Of a stretch of DNA of 23,424 nt, positions 16,587 through 23,424 are shown piece by piece. The DNA comes from CAWUKT01 sp041565275 (GTDB lineage Bacteria; Bacteroidota; Bacteroidia; J057; JADKCL01). The stretch lies in the NCBI GenBank assembly GCA_041565275.1, contig JBFGVE010000033.1, positions 1 to 23,424 of the forward strand. Reading direction: 5' to 3'. Positions within the stretch are counted from its first letter, which is position 1; every line of letters starts with the position of its first letter. A model generated the notes under the pieces. The model searched no databases, was not told the origin of the DNA, and saw nothing but the letters and a program-made list of their open reading frames with translations. A program made the translations under genes and the position numbers.

Positions 16587-16778
16587 ACAATTCAGATTGT
16601 TCAGAAATCAGGACTCCCGATCGAAACAGATACCGGTAAATCCATCAATGTATTCGAACCGAAAGTTACGATGTTTGCTGCAAACGGGTACGAAGATAAC
16701 CGCAAGGGATTAAAACTTGTTAAAAGTAATTGTATTATAAGGAAGCACTGGAAGGCTGGTAGAATTCAACCCAACTTT

Positions 16779-17855
16779 ATGAACGTAACTGATAGATTAA
16801 CGTATAATATTTTTACAGATACTAAACTAGGGAAAAAGTATCTGGAAGTGGTCAAAAAGTCTTATACCGACTATTACGACTACTTAATAGATGAAGCAAC
16901 CTTCAATTATACCTACAAACCTTGGTGGCAGAATATACTTTATTGGCTCCTCTTCATATCAGTTTTCTTCTTCGCCCTGGAACTGCTCAAACCTTGGCGC
17001 AGAGATCAACCCAGCTTTAGAAAAGACTTCTGGTTGGATTTCTTCTACATGTTCTTCAATGTCTTTCTGTTCGGGCTTATCATCTATGCTGCAGGTGAAA
17101 ATCTCCTGACCACGGCCTTTGATGATTTTTTAGGGATGTTTGGCATTGAAAATTTAGTTGCTTTTAGAATAGATAAGCTCCCTGTCTGGCTTTACTTTGT
17201 TATTCTTTTCTTTGCAGCGGACTTTATCCAGTGGAATATACACAGGATGCTCCACCGTGTCCCCCGGCTTTGGGAGTTCCACAAAGTTCACCATTCGGTT
17301 GAACAAATGGGTTTTGCAGCTCACTTGCGCTATCACTGGATGGAGAATGTTGTTTACAGATCTATTCAGGCCATACCCCTGACCATGCTCGGATTCAACT
17401 TGGTGGATCTTCTTGTGCTCCACATGTTTAACATCGCCTGGGGCCATTTCAACCATTCCAACATTACTGTCAATCCGAGAATCACTGGGCTGGTATTTGG
17501 AATCTTGGTCGGGTGGGGGTTGGCGACCCTTTATGGAACGGGTTGGGAAATGGTCCTCTGGCTTTCCGGAGGTGCCTTTACAGGGGCCTTCATATTGGGA
17601 CCCTATATGAGGTACATATTCAACAGCCCCGAAATGCACATCTGGCACCACGCTAAAGACATACCCGAAAGTCACCCCTATGGGATCAATTTTGGGCTGA
17701 CCCTCGCCATCTGGGACTATATTTTCGGTACCGCCTATATTCCTGGATCAGGAAGGGACATTGAATTGGGATTTTCTGGATCAGAAGATTTTCCCAGGTC
17801 TTTTTGGAAGCAATTGGTAGCTGGTTTTAGAAAAAAAAGCAAATCCGATCATTAA
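16779..17855 (+). CDS. Sterol desaturase / fatty acid hydroxylase family membrane protein
   Basis: A di-iron integral-membrane oxygenase family member, 358 aa from ATG 16779. It has about five hydrophobic segments, starting WQNILYWLLFISVFFFAL. The histidine boxes are HRMLH, then HKVHH (in LWEFHKVHHSVE), then HIWHH (in EMHIWHHAKDIPESHP), which together bind iron. The substrate is unknown; Bacteroidota members are thought to act on lipids, carotenoids or hopanoid-like compounds. The frame is open back to 16575, overlapping the start of aroF on the other strand, but the extra 68 residues are poorly family-like (no membrane or histidine features), so 16779 is preferred. Upstream is the divergent DAHP synthase gene; the ATPase gene follows after 88 nt. 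Confidence 0.88.
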   Translation: MNVTDRLTYNIFTDTKLGKKYLEVVKKSYTDYYDYLIDEATFNYTYKPWWQNILYWLLFISVFFFALELLKPWRRDQPSFRKDFWLDFFYMFFNVFLFGLIIYAAGENLLTTAFDDFLGMFGIENLVAFRIDKLPVWLYFVILFFAADFIQWNIHRMLHRVPRLWEFHKVHHSVEQMGFAAHLRYHWMENVVYRSIQAIPLTMLGFNLVDLLVLHMFNIAWGHFNHSNITVNPRITGLVFGILVGWGLATLYGTGWEMVLWLSGGAFTGAFILGPYMRYIFNSPEMHIWHHAKDIPESHPYGINFGLTLAIWDYIFGTAYIPGSGRDIELGFSGSEDFPRSFWKQLVAGFRKKSKSDH

Positions 17856-17943
17856 GCTTGCAGCGTATTGGCTTCACTTATAATAAATTTTCTACTAATT
17901 TAGATTTCCGGTATAAGTAAGCTAGTGAATTAAAGTCCTTTTT

Positions 17944-18801
17944 ATGTATCTCCTCGCAGACGGTGGCGCAACTAAAACTGACTGGCTCCTTTTTGACAAA
18001 AAGGGAATCCGGTCAAGGTCGAAGACCAGTGGGATCAATCTTATTGTCCAGAGTGAAGTAGAGGTACGCACAGGTCCATTCAAAGAATTGCCAGCGTTAA
18101 TTGGAAATACCAAAATTGAGCAAGTCTATTATTATGGTGCCGGTCTTCGTACAGGAGACAAGGTTGAGGCAATGCAAGAACTCCTCAAAGAAGTATTCCC
18201 CAACGCCCAGTTATTCGTATACCATGATCTTTTAGGGGCCGCCCGTGCGGCCTGCGGTCATAAGCAAGGAATCACCTGTATTTTGGGCACAGGTTCTAAT
18301 TCCTGCTGGTACGATGGGGGAAACGTTGTATCTGAAGCCGGAGGCCACGGCTATGTCTTAGGCGATGAAGGGAGTGGTACGGATCTTGGTAAAACCCTGA
18401 TCAAAATGGCGCTTGACCACGAGTTGCACAAGGAAATTATACAACAAATCGAAGCCCATGCGGGCAAGAGCCTTTTCGAGATCCGCAATGAAGCGTACTC
18501 ACATCCCAAGCCCAATTATTATTTTGCCAGTTTTTCTCATCTTATAGCTGCAAACATTCACAATCCCGTTTACTACGGGCTAGTCCTTGGACGTTTTGTT
18601 AACTTTCTCGGAAAGACCGTGCTCAGATACTACGGCTATGCAGATAAAAATCTCCACTTCGTTGGTTCTGTAGCCGGTATATATGAGAAAGTGCTTCGCG
18701 AAGCCTGTGGCTATTTTGACCTCAAGATAGGGAAGGTCATTCCTGCTCCGGCGGAAGCCCTTGTCGCATACCACTTGGAAGAAATGAAACCTAAAACCTA
18801 A
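17944..18801 (+). CDS. BadF/N-acetylglucosamine kinase-like ATPase
   Basis: A 285-aa protein of the ASKHA superfamily. The phosphate-1 loop is LLADGGATKTDW (about 3-14), phosphate-2 is LGTGSNSCW, the GHGYVLGDEGSG block follows, and an adenosine-type VGSVAG lies near the C-terminus. The family (BadF/BadG/BcrA/BcrD) includes N-acetylglucosamine kinases; in Bacteroidota such short stand-alone members are usually annotated as N-acetylglucosamine kinase, which would fit amino-sugar salvage. No CoA-dehydratase subunits lie nearby, so an activator role is unlikely. The start is ATG 17944, directly before the phosphate loop, which leaves no room for a later start. Confidence 0.85.
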   Translation: MYLLADGGATKTDWLLFDKKGIRSRSKTSGINLIVQSEVEVRTGPFKELPALIGNTKIEQVYYYGAGLRTGDKVEAMQELLKEVFPNAQLFVYHDLLGAARAACGHKQGITCILGTGSNSCWYDGGNVVSEAGGHGYVLGDEGSGTDLGKTLIKMALDHELHKEIIQQIEAHAGKSLFEIRNEAYSHPKPNYYFASFSHLIAANIHNPVYYGLVLGRFVNFLGKTVLRYYGYADKNLHFVGSVAGIYEKVLREACGYFDLKIGKVIPAPAEALVAYHLEEMKPKT

Positions 18802-18855
18802 AACGAGATCGGTCATCTCTGGAAAGCCGTTTCACCTAGAAAGTGGCTGATGAGG

Positions 18856-21105
18856 TTATTTCCGCTTGAGCTTGAGCCGAAAACCGGCATAGGCATTTCT
18901 GCCAAATACCGGGCCCCATATCATTGTAGCATCAAAATCAGGGGCAAAGGGATTTTGGGCGTTGACAATAGGGTTGTCTTGGCGATAGTCCAATAAGTTT
19001 TCTCCGCCAATGTAGATTTCCAGGCTTTTACCGATCTCTTTGTTTACCTGGCCATTTACCATGACAAAGGCTGGGCTGTCTGACTCACCAGGAATACGCT
19101 GAGGACCTACATATTGGAAGGTGCAGTCGAATGCAAACCCATTTTTCCTGGTTTTAAAAGACAGGTTCGCAAAGCCTCGGTGTCGTGGATTAAAGGGCTG
19201 TAACAATAAACCAGTACGGAACTTTGTCCGGACATCGTAAAACCTGTAGGCCAATCTGAGATCCAGCCGCTTGATCAGTTCGTAACTGGCCTCTACCAGA
19301 AAACTGTTAGCAAAAGAAACACCATCAAGAGGGTAAACTGTTAGAGCCTCGGGAGTTTCCCTGTCAATCACAACTTGCTGAGTAAATTGGGTTCTAAAGA
19401 AATCTACCTTTACATACCCTTCTCTGTAGTCCAGAAAGAATTCCTGGGTTAAGGACCCACCAATATTCCAACCGATTTCCGGAAGCAGTCCATAGCCTGG
19501 CAACCCAGGTGTCGTATTGCTGAAATACCAAGTCCTGGAACTGGCCAAAAGTCCCAATTGATCTGTAAGAACATTGGGACTTCGTTGTCCCCGTCCTGCT
19601 GAAAGCCGAATACTAGTGACCGGAGTTAAAGCATATCGAAAATGCACCCTGGGAGTCATAAAAGATCCATAGTAGTTATGAATATCTCCCCTGAGCCCAA
19701 GTACCAATGTCATTTTTTCCGATGGTTCATATGTGTATTCTGCGAAAAGGCCGGAGACTTGTTCTCTTCGGGAATAATCCGCTGAATCCAGACTGCTCCA
19801 TTGTATATTTTCCCGAAAATCATCAATACGGGTACTCAGGCCGGTTTTAAGTAGGTGCGTGTCACCTGCAAGGGGAAATTGGAAAATGAGGTTGCCGTAA
19901 AAAGCATTTTGTCTGGAATCAAGACTTCTCTGTCCAAAAGCAGCTGACTCGTCATGGTGGAGGATCATTATCTGAGAACCGATGCTGGTGAGGTTATCTT
20001 TTGGGGAGAGGTAACCCATCTTGGCAAAGGCTTGGTAGCGGTCTGTGAAGTTTTGAAAATTGTAATAGGGTATTGAAGGGACAGGCTCTTTGGAATAATG
20101 ATTTACTTGGCCGGAACGATTTCGGACCCGGTTGGCTACTATATTCACCTGACCCATAATACCGCGGGTGCCGTTGAACTTCCATCTGTTCATAAAGCTT
20201 AGGTTTTGCCTGAGAGGCATATCTAGGAAACCATCTTTATTTCTGTCGTTTAAGCGATTTACAACAGCTGCATGAGCAAATATACTGGTACCTACGACCT
20301 TGCTGATTTCAGCATTGTAAACTGCATTTCCCTCCATCCGCCCACCAATATTACCGAATCCGTTTAAGATCAATGCTTCCTCTTCATCAGGTAGGTAGTG
20401 GTTAACATTGATCTGTCCTGCAATCCCCTCGAAACCATTGACGACTGATCCGGTTCCCTTTGAGAGTTGAATGGTACTCACCCAAGCGCTGGGTATATGA
20501 CTCAGACCGTTTATACTTGCCAGCCCACTCATAAGAGGCATGTTCTCAGAAGTCAGGGCTACATAGGCACCCGATAGCCCCAACATTCTTATCTGGCGGG
20601 TCCCTGTCACTGCATCTGTGAAACTTGCGTCCACAGATGGGTTGGTCTCAAAACTTTCAGAGAGATTACAACATGCCGCTTTGCGGAACTCAGCGTCCCT
20701 TATCAGTTCCGTCCCTTTTGGATCCAGTCTGGAAAAACCACTTGATTTAATTCTGTCTTGGATGACGACATCTCCGATCCTCAAGTCCTTTATATCAGAA
20801 GTAATGTTCAGCCGGACCTCAAAAAAATCAATGGAAGCGGCAACTTCCAGGGTATCCGAGAACGCATCGAACCGAACTACAAGTTTGTCCTGACCGGGCA
20901 TTCTCTCCAGCGAAAAATTTCCGCTTTTGTCAGAAAGAGTACCGGAAGTAGTTCCCAACCAAAACAAGGATGCTCCTGCGAGTTCTTCTTCGCCACCATC
21001 TCCTGTTTCAACAACTTTTCCGTTGAGAAAATTTTGACCAATAACTGTAGAAAGGCACCCCACCAGAAAGACTGTTCCCAGTAGGATATTCTTTTGAAAG
21101 CCCAT
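18856..21105 (-). CDS. TonB-dependent receptor, probably for copper or another metal
   Basis: A 749-aa outer-membrane receptor with a signal peptide (MGFQKNILLGTVFLVGCLSTVIGQ). A carboxypeptidase-regulatory-like beta-sandwich follows (NGKVVE...GTLSDKSGNFSLE), then a plug domain with CCNLSESFETNPSVD, DAVTGTRQIRMLGLSG and IQLSKGTGSVVNGFEGIAGQINV, and a 22-stranded-type barrel. The plug's Cys-Cys signature is typical of receptors encoded beside HMA metallochaperone-like proteins in Bacteroidota, generally assumed to handle copper. ATG 21105 is chosen because it begins the signal peptide, with 1 nt separating it from the stop of the HMA gene (TAA G ATG). The open frame upstream to 21168 is the overlapping HMA gene. 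The C-terminus ends in Lys rather than aromatic. Confidence 0.92.
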   Translation of the reverse strand: MGFQKNILLGTVFLVGCLSTVIGQNFLNGKVVETGDGGEEELAGASLFWLGTTSGTLSDKSGNFSLERMPGQDKLVVRFDAFSDTLEVAASIDFFEVRLNITSDIKDLRIGDVVIQDRIKSSGFSRLDPKGTELIRDAEFRKAACCNLSESFETNPSVDASFTDAVTGTRQIRMLGLSGAYVALTSENMPLMSGLASINGLSHIPSAWVSTIQLSKGTGSVVNGFEGIAGQINVNHYLPDEEEALILNGFGNIGGRMEGNAVYNAEISKVVGTSIFAHAAVVNRLNDRNKDGFLDMPLRQNLSFMNRWKFNGTRGIMGQVNIVANRVRNRSGQVNHYSKEPVPSIPYYNFQNFTDRYQAFAKMGYLSPKDNLTSIGSQIMILHHDESAAFGQRSLDSRQNAFYGNLIFQFPLAGDTHLLKTGLSTRIDDFRENIQWSSLDSADYSRREQVSGLFAEYTYEPSEKMTLVLGLRGDIHNYYGSFMTPRVHFRYALTPVTSIRLSAGRGQRSPNVLTDQLGLLASSRTWYFSNTTPGLPGYGLLPEIGWNIGGSLTQEFFLDYREGYVKVDFFRTQFTQQVVIDRETPEALTVYPLDGVSFANSFLVEASYELIKRLDLRLAYRFYDVRTKFRTGLLLQPFNPRHRGFANLSFKTRKNGFAFDCTFQYVGPQRIPGESDSPAFVMVNGQVNKEIGKSLEIYIGGENLLDYRQDNPIVNAQNPFAPDFDATMIWGPVFGRNAYAGFRLKLKRK

Positions 21106-21106
21106 C

Positions 21107-21529
21107 TTAATCGCAATTCCCTTGAGAACGGTACCTGCAACACTCGTGTAAATTGGCATAGTTCTCATCAGAGGCTTTTAGCTCATCTGTATCGTGGCCG
21201 GCTTCACTCAGCAGTTCATGGAGCCGCAACTTTTCAATCTTTGTCTGCTTGAATACGACTTTGCAGACTTTGGTTTCTATATCCCAATCAGCATACTTTA
21301 CACCTTTGACAGAAAGGGCATTTTCAATGCGTTCTTTACACATCTCACAGGCACCGTAAACTTTAAATTCAGTTTCAACAATCTTATTCTTCTCCTTTTG
21401 TGCTTGCGCACTCTTAAAAGAGAACACGAACACAGTCAAAAGGCAGATATATTTTAGGTGGTTGAGATATGTTGGGGTGATGCGCACCTTACAATTATAC
21501 AGAATTCCTCTGAAAACAACCGGGATCAT
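21107..21529 (-). CDS. Secreted HMA-domain metal-binding protein
   Basis: From ATG 21529 (about 140 aa), or GTG 21487 (about 126 aa), the product has an N-terminal export signal (YLNHLKYICLLTVFVFSFKSAQAQ). An HMA ferredoxin-like domain follows, with the metal-binding GACEMC motif (in KVYGACEMCKERIENAL) and the helix/strand pattern VKGVKYADWDIETKVCKVVF...LHELLSEAGHDTDEL. A cysteine-rich tail contains HECC and a final NCD. HMA domains bind soft metals such as Cu(I); with a signal peptide this one acts outside the cytoplasm, perhaps handing metal to or from the downstream receptor. The stop is 1 nt from the receptor ATG, so translation is coupled. The frame is open further upstream to 21640, but that overlaps the divergent prenyl synthase gene. 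GTG 21487 lies immediately before the signal. Confidence 0.8.
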   Translation of the reverse strand: MIPVVFRGILYNCKVRITPTYLNHLKYICLLTVFVFSFKSAQAQKEKNKIVETEFKVYGACEMCKERIENALSVKGVKYADWDIETKVCKVVFKQTKIEKLRLHELLSEAGHDTDELKASDENYANLHECCRYRSQGNCD

Positions 21530-21571
21530 ATTGGGTTGAACAGGTAATATGAGATAATGGTTCTCATTGAC

Positions 21572-21579
21572 TAACTTTG
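21572..21579 (+). promoter_or_regulatory. TAnnTTTG element next to the polyprenyl synthase start
   Basis: TAACTTTG is a perfect match to the Bacteroidota -7 element, ending 5 nt before ATG 21585. No TTG stands 17-23 nt upstream. If it is used, the mRNA would be leaderless or nearly so; otherwise chance. Confidence 0.3.
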
Positions 21580-21584
21580 CCCAC

Positions 21585-22565
21585 ATGTCTAAAAAGCACC
21601 GGCTGGAGCACATCAAAGCTCCTATCTCGGATGAACTCAAGCAATTCGAAATCTATTTTCGAGGGGCCATGAAGAGCCGGGTCATGTTATTGGACAAAAT
21701 CATGAAGTACCTGATCAAGCGCAAGGGCAAGCAGATGCGTCCTATGTTCGTCTTGCTGACGGCCAATATGTGCGGAGGCATTCAACCTTCCACTTACCGT
21801 GGTGCAGCTTTGATCGAACTCCTACATACCGCAACCCTGGTGCACGACGATGTGGTAGACGACTCGGATGAACGCCGCGGTTTTTTTTCCTTAAACGCGC
21901 TATGGAAAAATAAAATATCTGTACTGATAGGGGACTTTTTACTTTCCCGCGGCCTATTGATGTCGCTCGAGCACAATGACCACCACCTATTGACGATAAC
22001 ATCCAATGCTGTCAAATTGATGGCTGAGGGCGAATTGCTTCAGATCGAGAAGGCAAGGAAACTGAATGTTGATGAGGCGGTTTATTTTGAGATCATTCGC
22101 AAAAAGACTGCTTCGTTGATCGCTTCCTGTTGTGAGGTTGGCGCTGCCAGCGTTTCTGACGATCCTGAGGTCTGGGAACGAATACGCCTTATGGGTGAAA
22201 AGATAGGGATGGCATTTCAGATCAGGGATGACCTCTTCGATTATGGCACCGCTAATGTTGGTAAACCGCTTGGCATTGACATCAAAGAAAAAAAGATGAC
22301 TCTCCCCCTGATCCATGTACTCAACAAGGCAGGCTGGGGCGAACGGAGGAGAGTCATTAATACGGTACGCCGTCACAACACAAACAAGGAAAAGGTAGCT
22401 TGGGTGATCAACTATGTAAGAGATAATGGAGGCTTGGAATATTCTAAAGAAGTGATGAACCGTTATCTGGACGAAGCTATGGAAATCCTTAACACCTTTC
22501 CCGATAGTCCCAGTAAAAATTCTTTGCGTGATTTGGTTGAATTCAGTGTGAAACGTGACAAGTAA
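21585..22565 (+). CDS. Long-chain polyprenyl diphosphate synthase
   Basis: A trans-prenyltransferase, 326 aa, that extends allylic diphosphates with isopentenyl diphosphate, most likely to make the menaquinone side chain. It has GKQMRPMFVLL (about 48-58, IPP binding), the first Asp-rich motif HDDVVDDSDERRG (D88, D89, D92), KTASLI, and the second motif QIRDDLFDY (D215, D216, D219) followed by GKPLGIDIKEKKMTLP. The fifth residue before the first motif is small (Ala83), which by the known chain-length rule points to a long product, unlike FPP synthase. ATG 21585 is preferred over an upstream in-frame TTG (21567). The gene is divergent from the HMA-receptor pair; no sibling isoprenoid gene is adjacent. 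Confidence 0.92.
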   Translation: MSKKHRLEHIKAPISDELKQFEIYFRGAMKSRVMLLDKIMKYLIKRKGKQMRPMFVLLTANMCGGIQPSTYRGAALIELLHTATLVHDDVVDDSDERRGFFSLNALWKNKISVLIGDFLLSRGLLMSLEHNDHHLLTITSNAVKLMAEGELLQIEKARKLNVDEAVYFEIIRKKTASLIASCCEVGAASVSDDPEVWERIRLMGEKIGMAFQIRDDLFDYGTANVGKPLGIDIKEKKMTLPLIHVLNKAGWGERRRVINTVRRHNTNKEKVAWVINYVRDNGGLEYSKEVMNRYLDEAMEILNTFPDSPSKNSLRDLVEFSVKRDK

Positions 22566-22603
22566 TTGAACAGACCCTTTAACTACTGGACAATTCCTTC
22601 CGC

Positions 22604-23356
22604 GACCTAGTTGTTCTGTGTGCGTAACTTGCTTACGACCTGATTGAAAATTTGTTGTACTTCAACTAAAACTTTTGTAACGCGACCCTCACTTTGTTGG
22701 CCTTCTGAGCACCACTTAGTTCTACTGTAGCTATAACTTGGTTGTATTCTGAAGTTCAGATGGTTGTATTCTATATACAACTAGACTGTACCTTGTATGT
22801 ACCTGGCTTTATTTTCGACCATGATCAGGTTGTGCTGTGACCCCAACCTAATTGTATCCTGAACCCCAACTGGGTTGTGATCTGAACATTACCGGGTTGT
22901 ACCCTGAACCCCAATCTGGTTGCCCTCTGTATACAACTGGGTTGTACCCTGTATACACCTCGCTTTATTTTCGACCATAATCAGGTTGTGCTGTGCCTCC
23001 AACCTAATTGTATCCTGAACCCCAACTGGGTTGTGGTCTGAACATTACTGGATTAAACCCTGAACCCCATCCTGGTTTCCATCTGAACACAACTGGGTTG
23101 TACTCTGCATACACCTGGCTTTATTTTCGACCATAATCAGGTTGTTCTGTGGCCCTAACCTAATTGTATTCTGAACCCCAACTGGGTTGTGGTCTGAACA
23201 TTGCCGGGTTGTACCCTGAACCCCAATCTGGTTGCCCTCTGTATACAACTGGGTTGTACCTTGTACACACCTTGCTTTATTTTCGATCATGATCAGGTTA
23301 TGCTGTGACCCCAACTGGATTGTCCTCCGAACACAACATGGTTGACCTGTTGCTCT
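22604..23356. repeat. About 34-unit array of degenerate 22-bp repeats
   Basis: From 22604 the sequence can be cut into successive 22-mers that align with few indels. Well-conserved units contain CTGGGTTGTACCCTGAAC or close variants (e.g. 22868-22889, 22890-22911, 22934-22955). Left units (22604-22801) are strongly degenerate but stay in phase; right units are much more alike. Each typical unit contains CAAC...GTTG-like dyads. The plus strand meets stops constantly; the minus consensus is stop-free in all three frames, but real copies contain TAA. There are no unique spacers, so it is not a CRISPR. No gene or RNA family is recognised. This accounts for the whole gene-free stretch after the prenyl synthase. 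Confidence 0.85.
22807..23316. repeat. 156-bp higher-order repeat within the 22-bp array
   Basis: The marker CTTTATTTTCGA begins at 22807, 22963, 23119 and 23275, exactly 156 bp apart each time. Three full copies (22807-22962, 22963-23118, 23119-23274) align without gaps; first and third differ at roughly ten positions, mostly transitions. The fourth copy matches for about 42 bp and then diverges. Each copy holds seven 22-bp subunits (7 x 22 = 154, plus 2). This two-level structure is that of satellite DNA grown by unequal exchange or slippage of a multimer. Confidence 0.9.
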
Positions 23357-23424
23357 AACATACCGGGGAGAAAGCAAGACTCCGAGCCTAAACCACCAGC
23401 CACATATCCACAATGGGATGTTTC
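23357..23424. other. Unassigned right edge
   Basis: After the last recognisable 22-bp unit, the final 68 bases show no repeat, gene start, RNA gene or terminator that I can support. A leftward open frame of 122 codons (23045-23413) begins here and runs into the array, but it is better explained by the stop-poor repeat strand. Confidence 0.4.

Noticed and set aside
16575..16778. 68-residue N-terminal extension of the desaturase-family protein
   Set aside because: It overlaps the start of the divergent DAHP synthase gene and has no membrane or histidine features. Only a chance open frame is needed to explain it.
18802..18855. Bidirectional terminator between convergent genes
   Set aside because: An AGCC...GGCT imperfect hairpin is present at about 18825-18848, but it has bulges and no T run.
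22604..23356. CRISPR array
   Set aside because: Repeats are contiguous and related along their whole length; there are no unique spacers, and no cas genes are visible.
22604..23356. Plasmid-type iteron origin
   Set aside because: The 22-bp period fits, but the neighbourhood is a chromosomal core operon and no replication initiator or partition gene is present in the window. Kept only as an analogy.

Overview
The window is chromosomal DNA of a member of the Bacteroidota, probably Saprospirales or a relative. Supporting signs are a rimP-nusA-infB core operon behind a TTTG/TAnnTTTG-type promoter, an arginine decarboxylase of the type annotated in this phylum, an HMA-protein/TonB-receptor pair, a very long IF2 linker, and frequent genes without a clear Shine-Dalgarno. 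The phylum call is fairly safe; the order is inference.

Left edge (1-1000): debris. It holds the 3' end of an ISAs1-type transposase with an in-frame stop, then a small Bacteroidota gene read leftward that is broken by a dinucleotide slip and a nonsense codon. Core operon (1045-5964): promoter, a terminator-like hairpin in the leader, rimP, nusA, infB, and a terminator. 5991-10217: an ADP-ribosylglycohydrolase-like gene with altered metal-site residues, facing a leftward group (arginine decarboxylase, a DUF2892-like membrane protein, a PBP4-type D,D-carboxypeptidase). 10396-13761: a TIGR01777 epimerase facing glutamyl-Q tRNA synthetase and an HtrA/DegQ protease. 13950-14933: a small muconolactone-isomerase-like protein and a lipoprotein. 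14911-16586 (leftward): DAHP synthase followed at 5 nt by a KdsC-like HAD phosphatase carrying an N-terminal helix-turn-helix. 16779-18801: a sterol-desaturase/fatty-acid-hydroxylase family membrane enzyme and a BadF/N-acetylglucosamine-kinase-like ATPase. 18856-21529 (leftward): a secreted HMA metal-binding protein coupled to a TonB-dependent receptor, probably a copper module. 21585-22565: a long-chain polyprenyl diphosphate synthase.

Right edge (22604-23356): the most unusual element is a gene-free array of about 34 degenerate 22-bp units. Its right part is organised into a 156-bp higher-order repeat (seven units each) recurring at exactly 156-bp spacing with no net indels. It is not a CRISPR and not obviously coding. 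I know of no named element matching it; its function is open.
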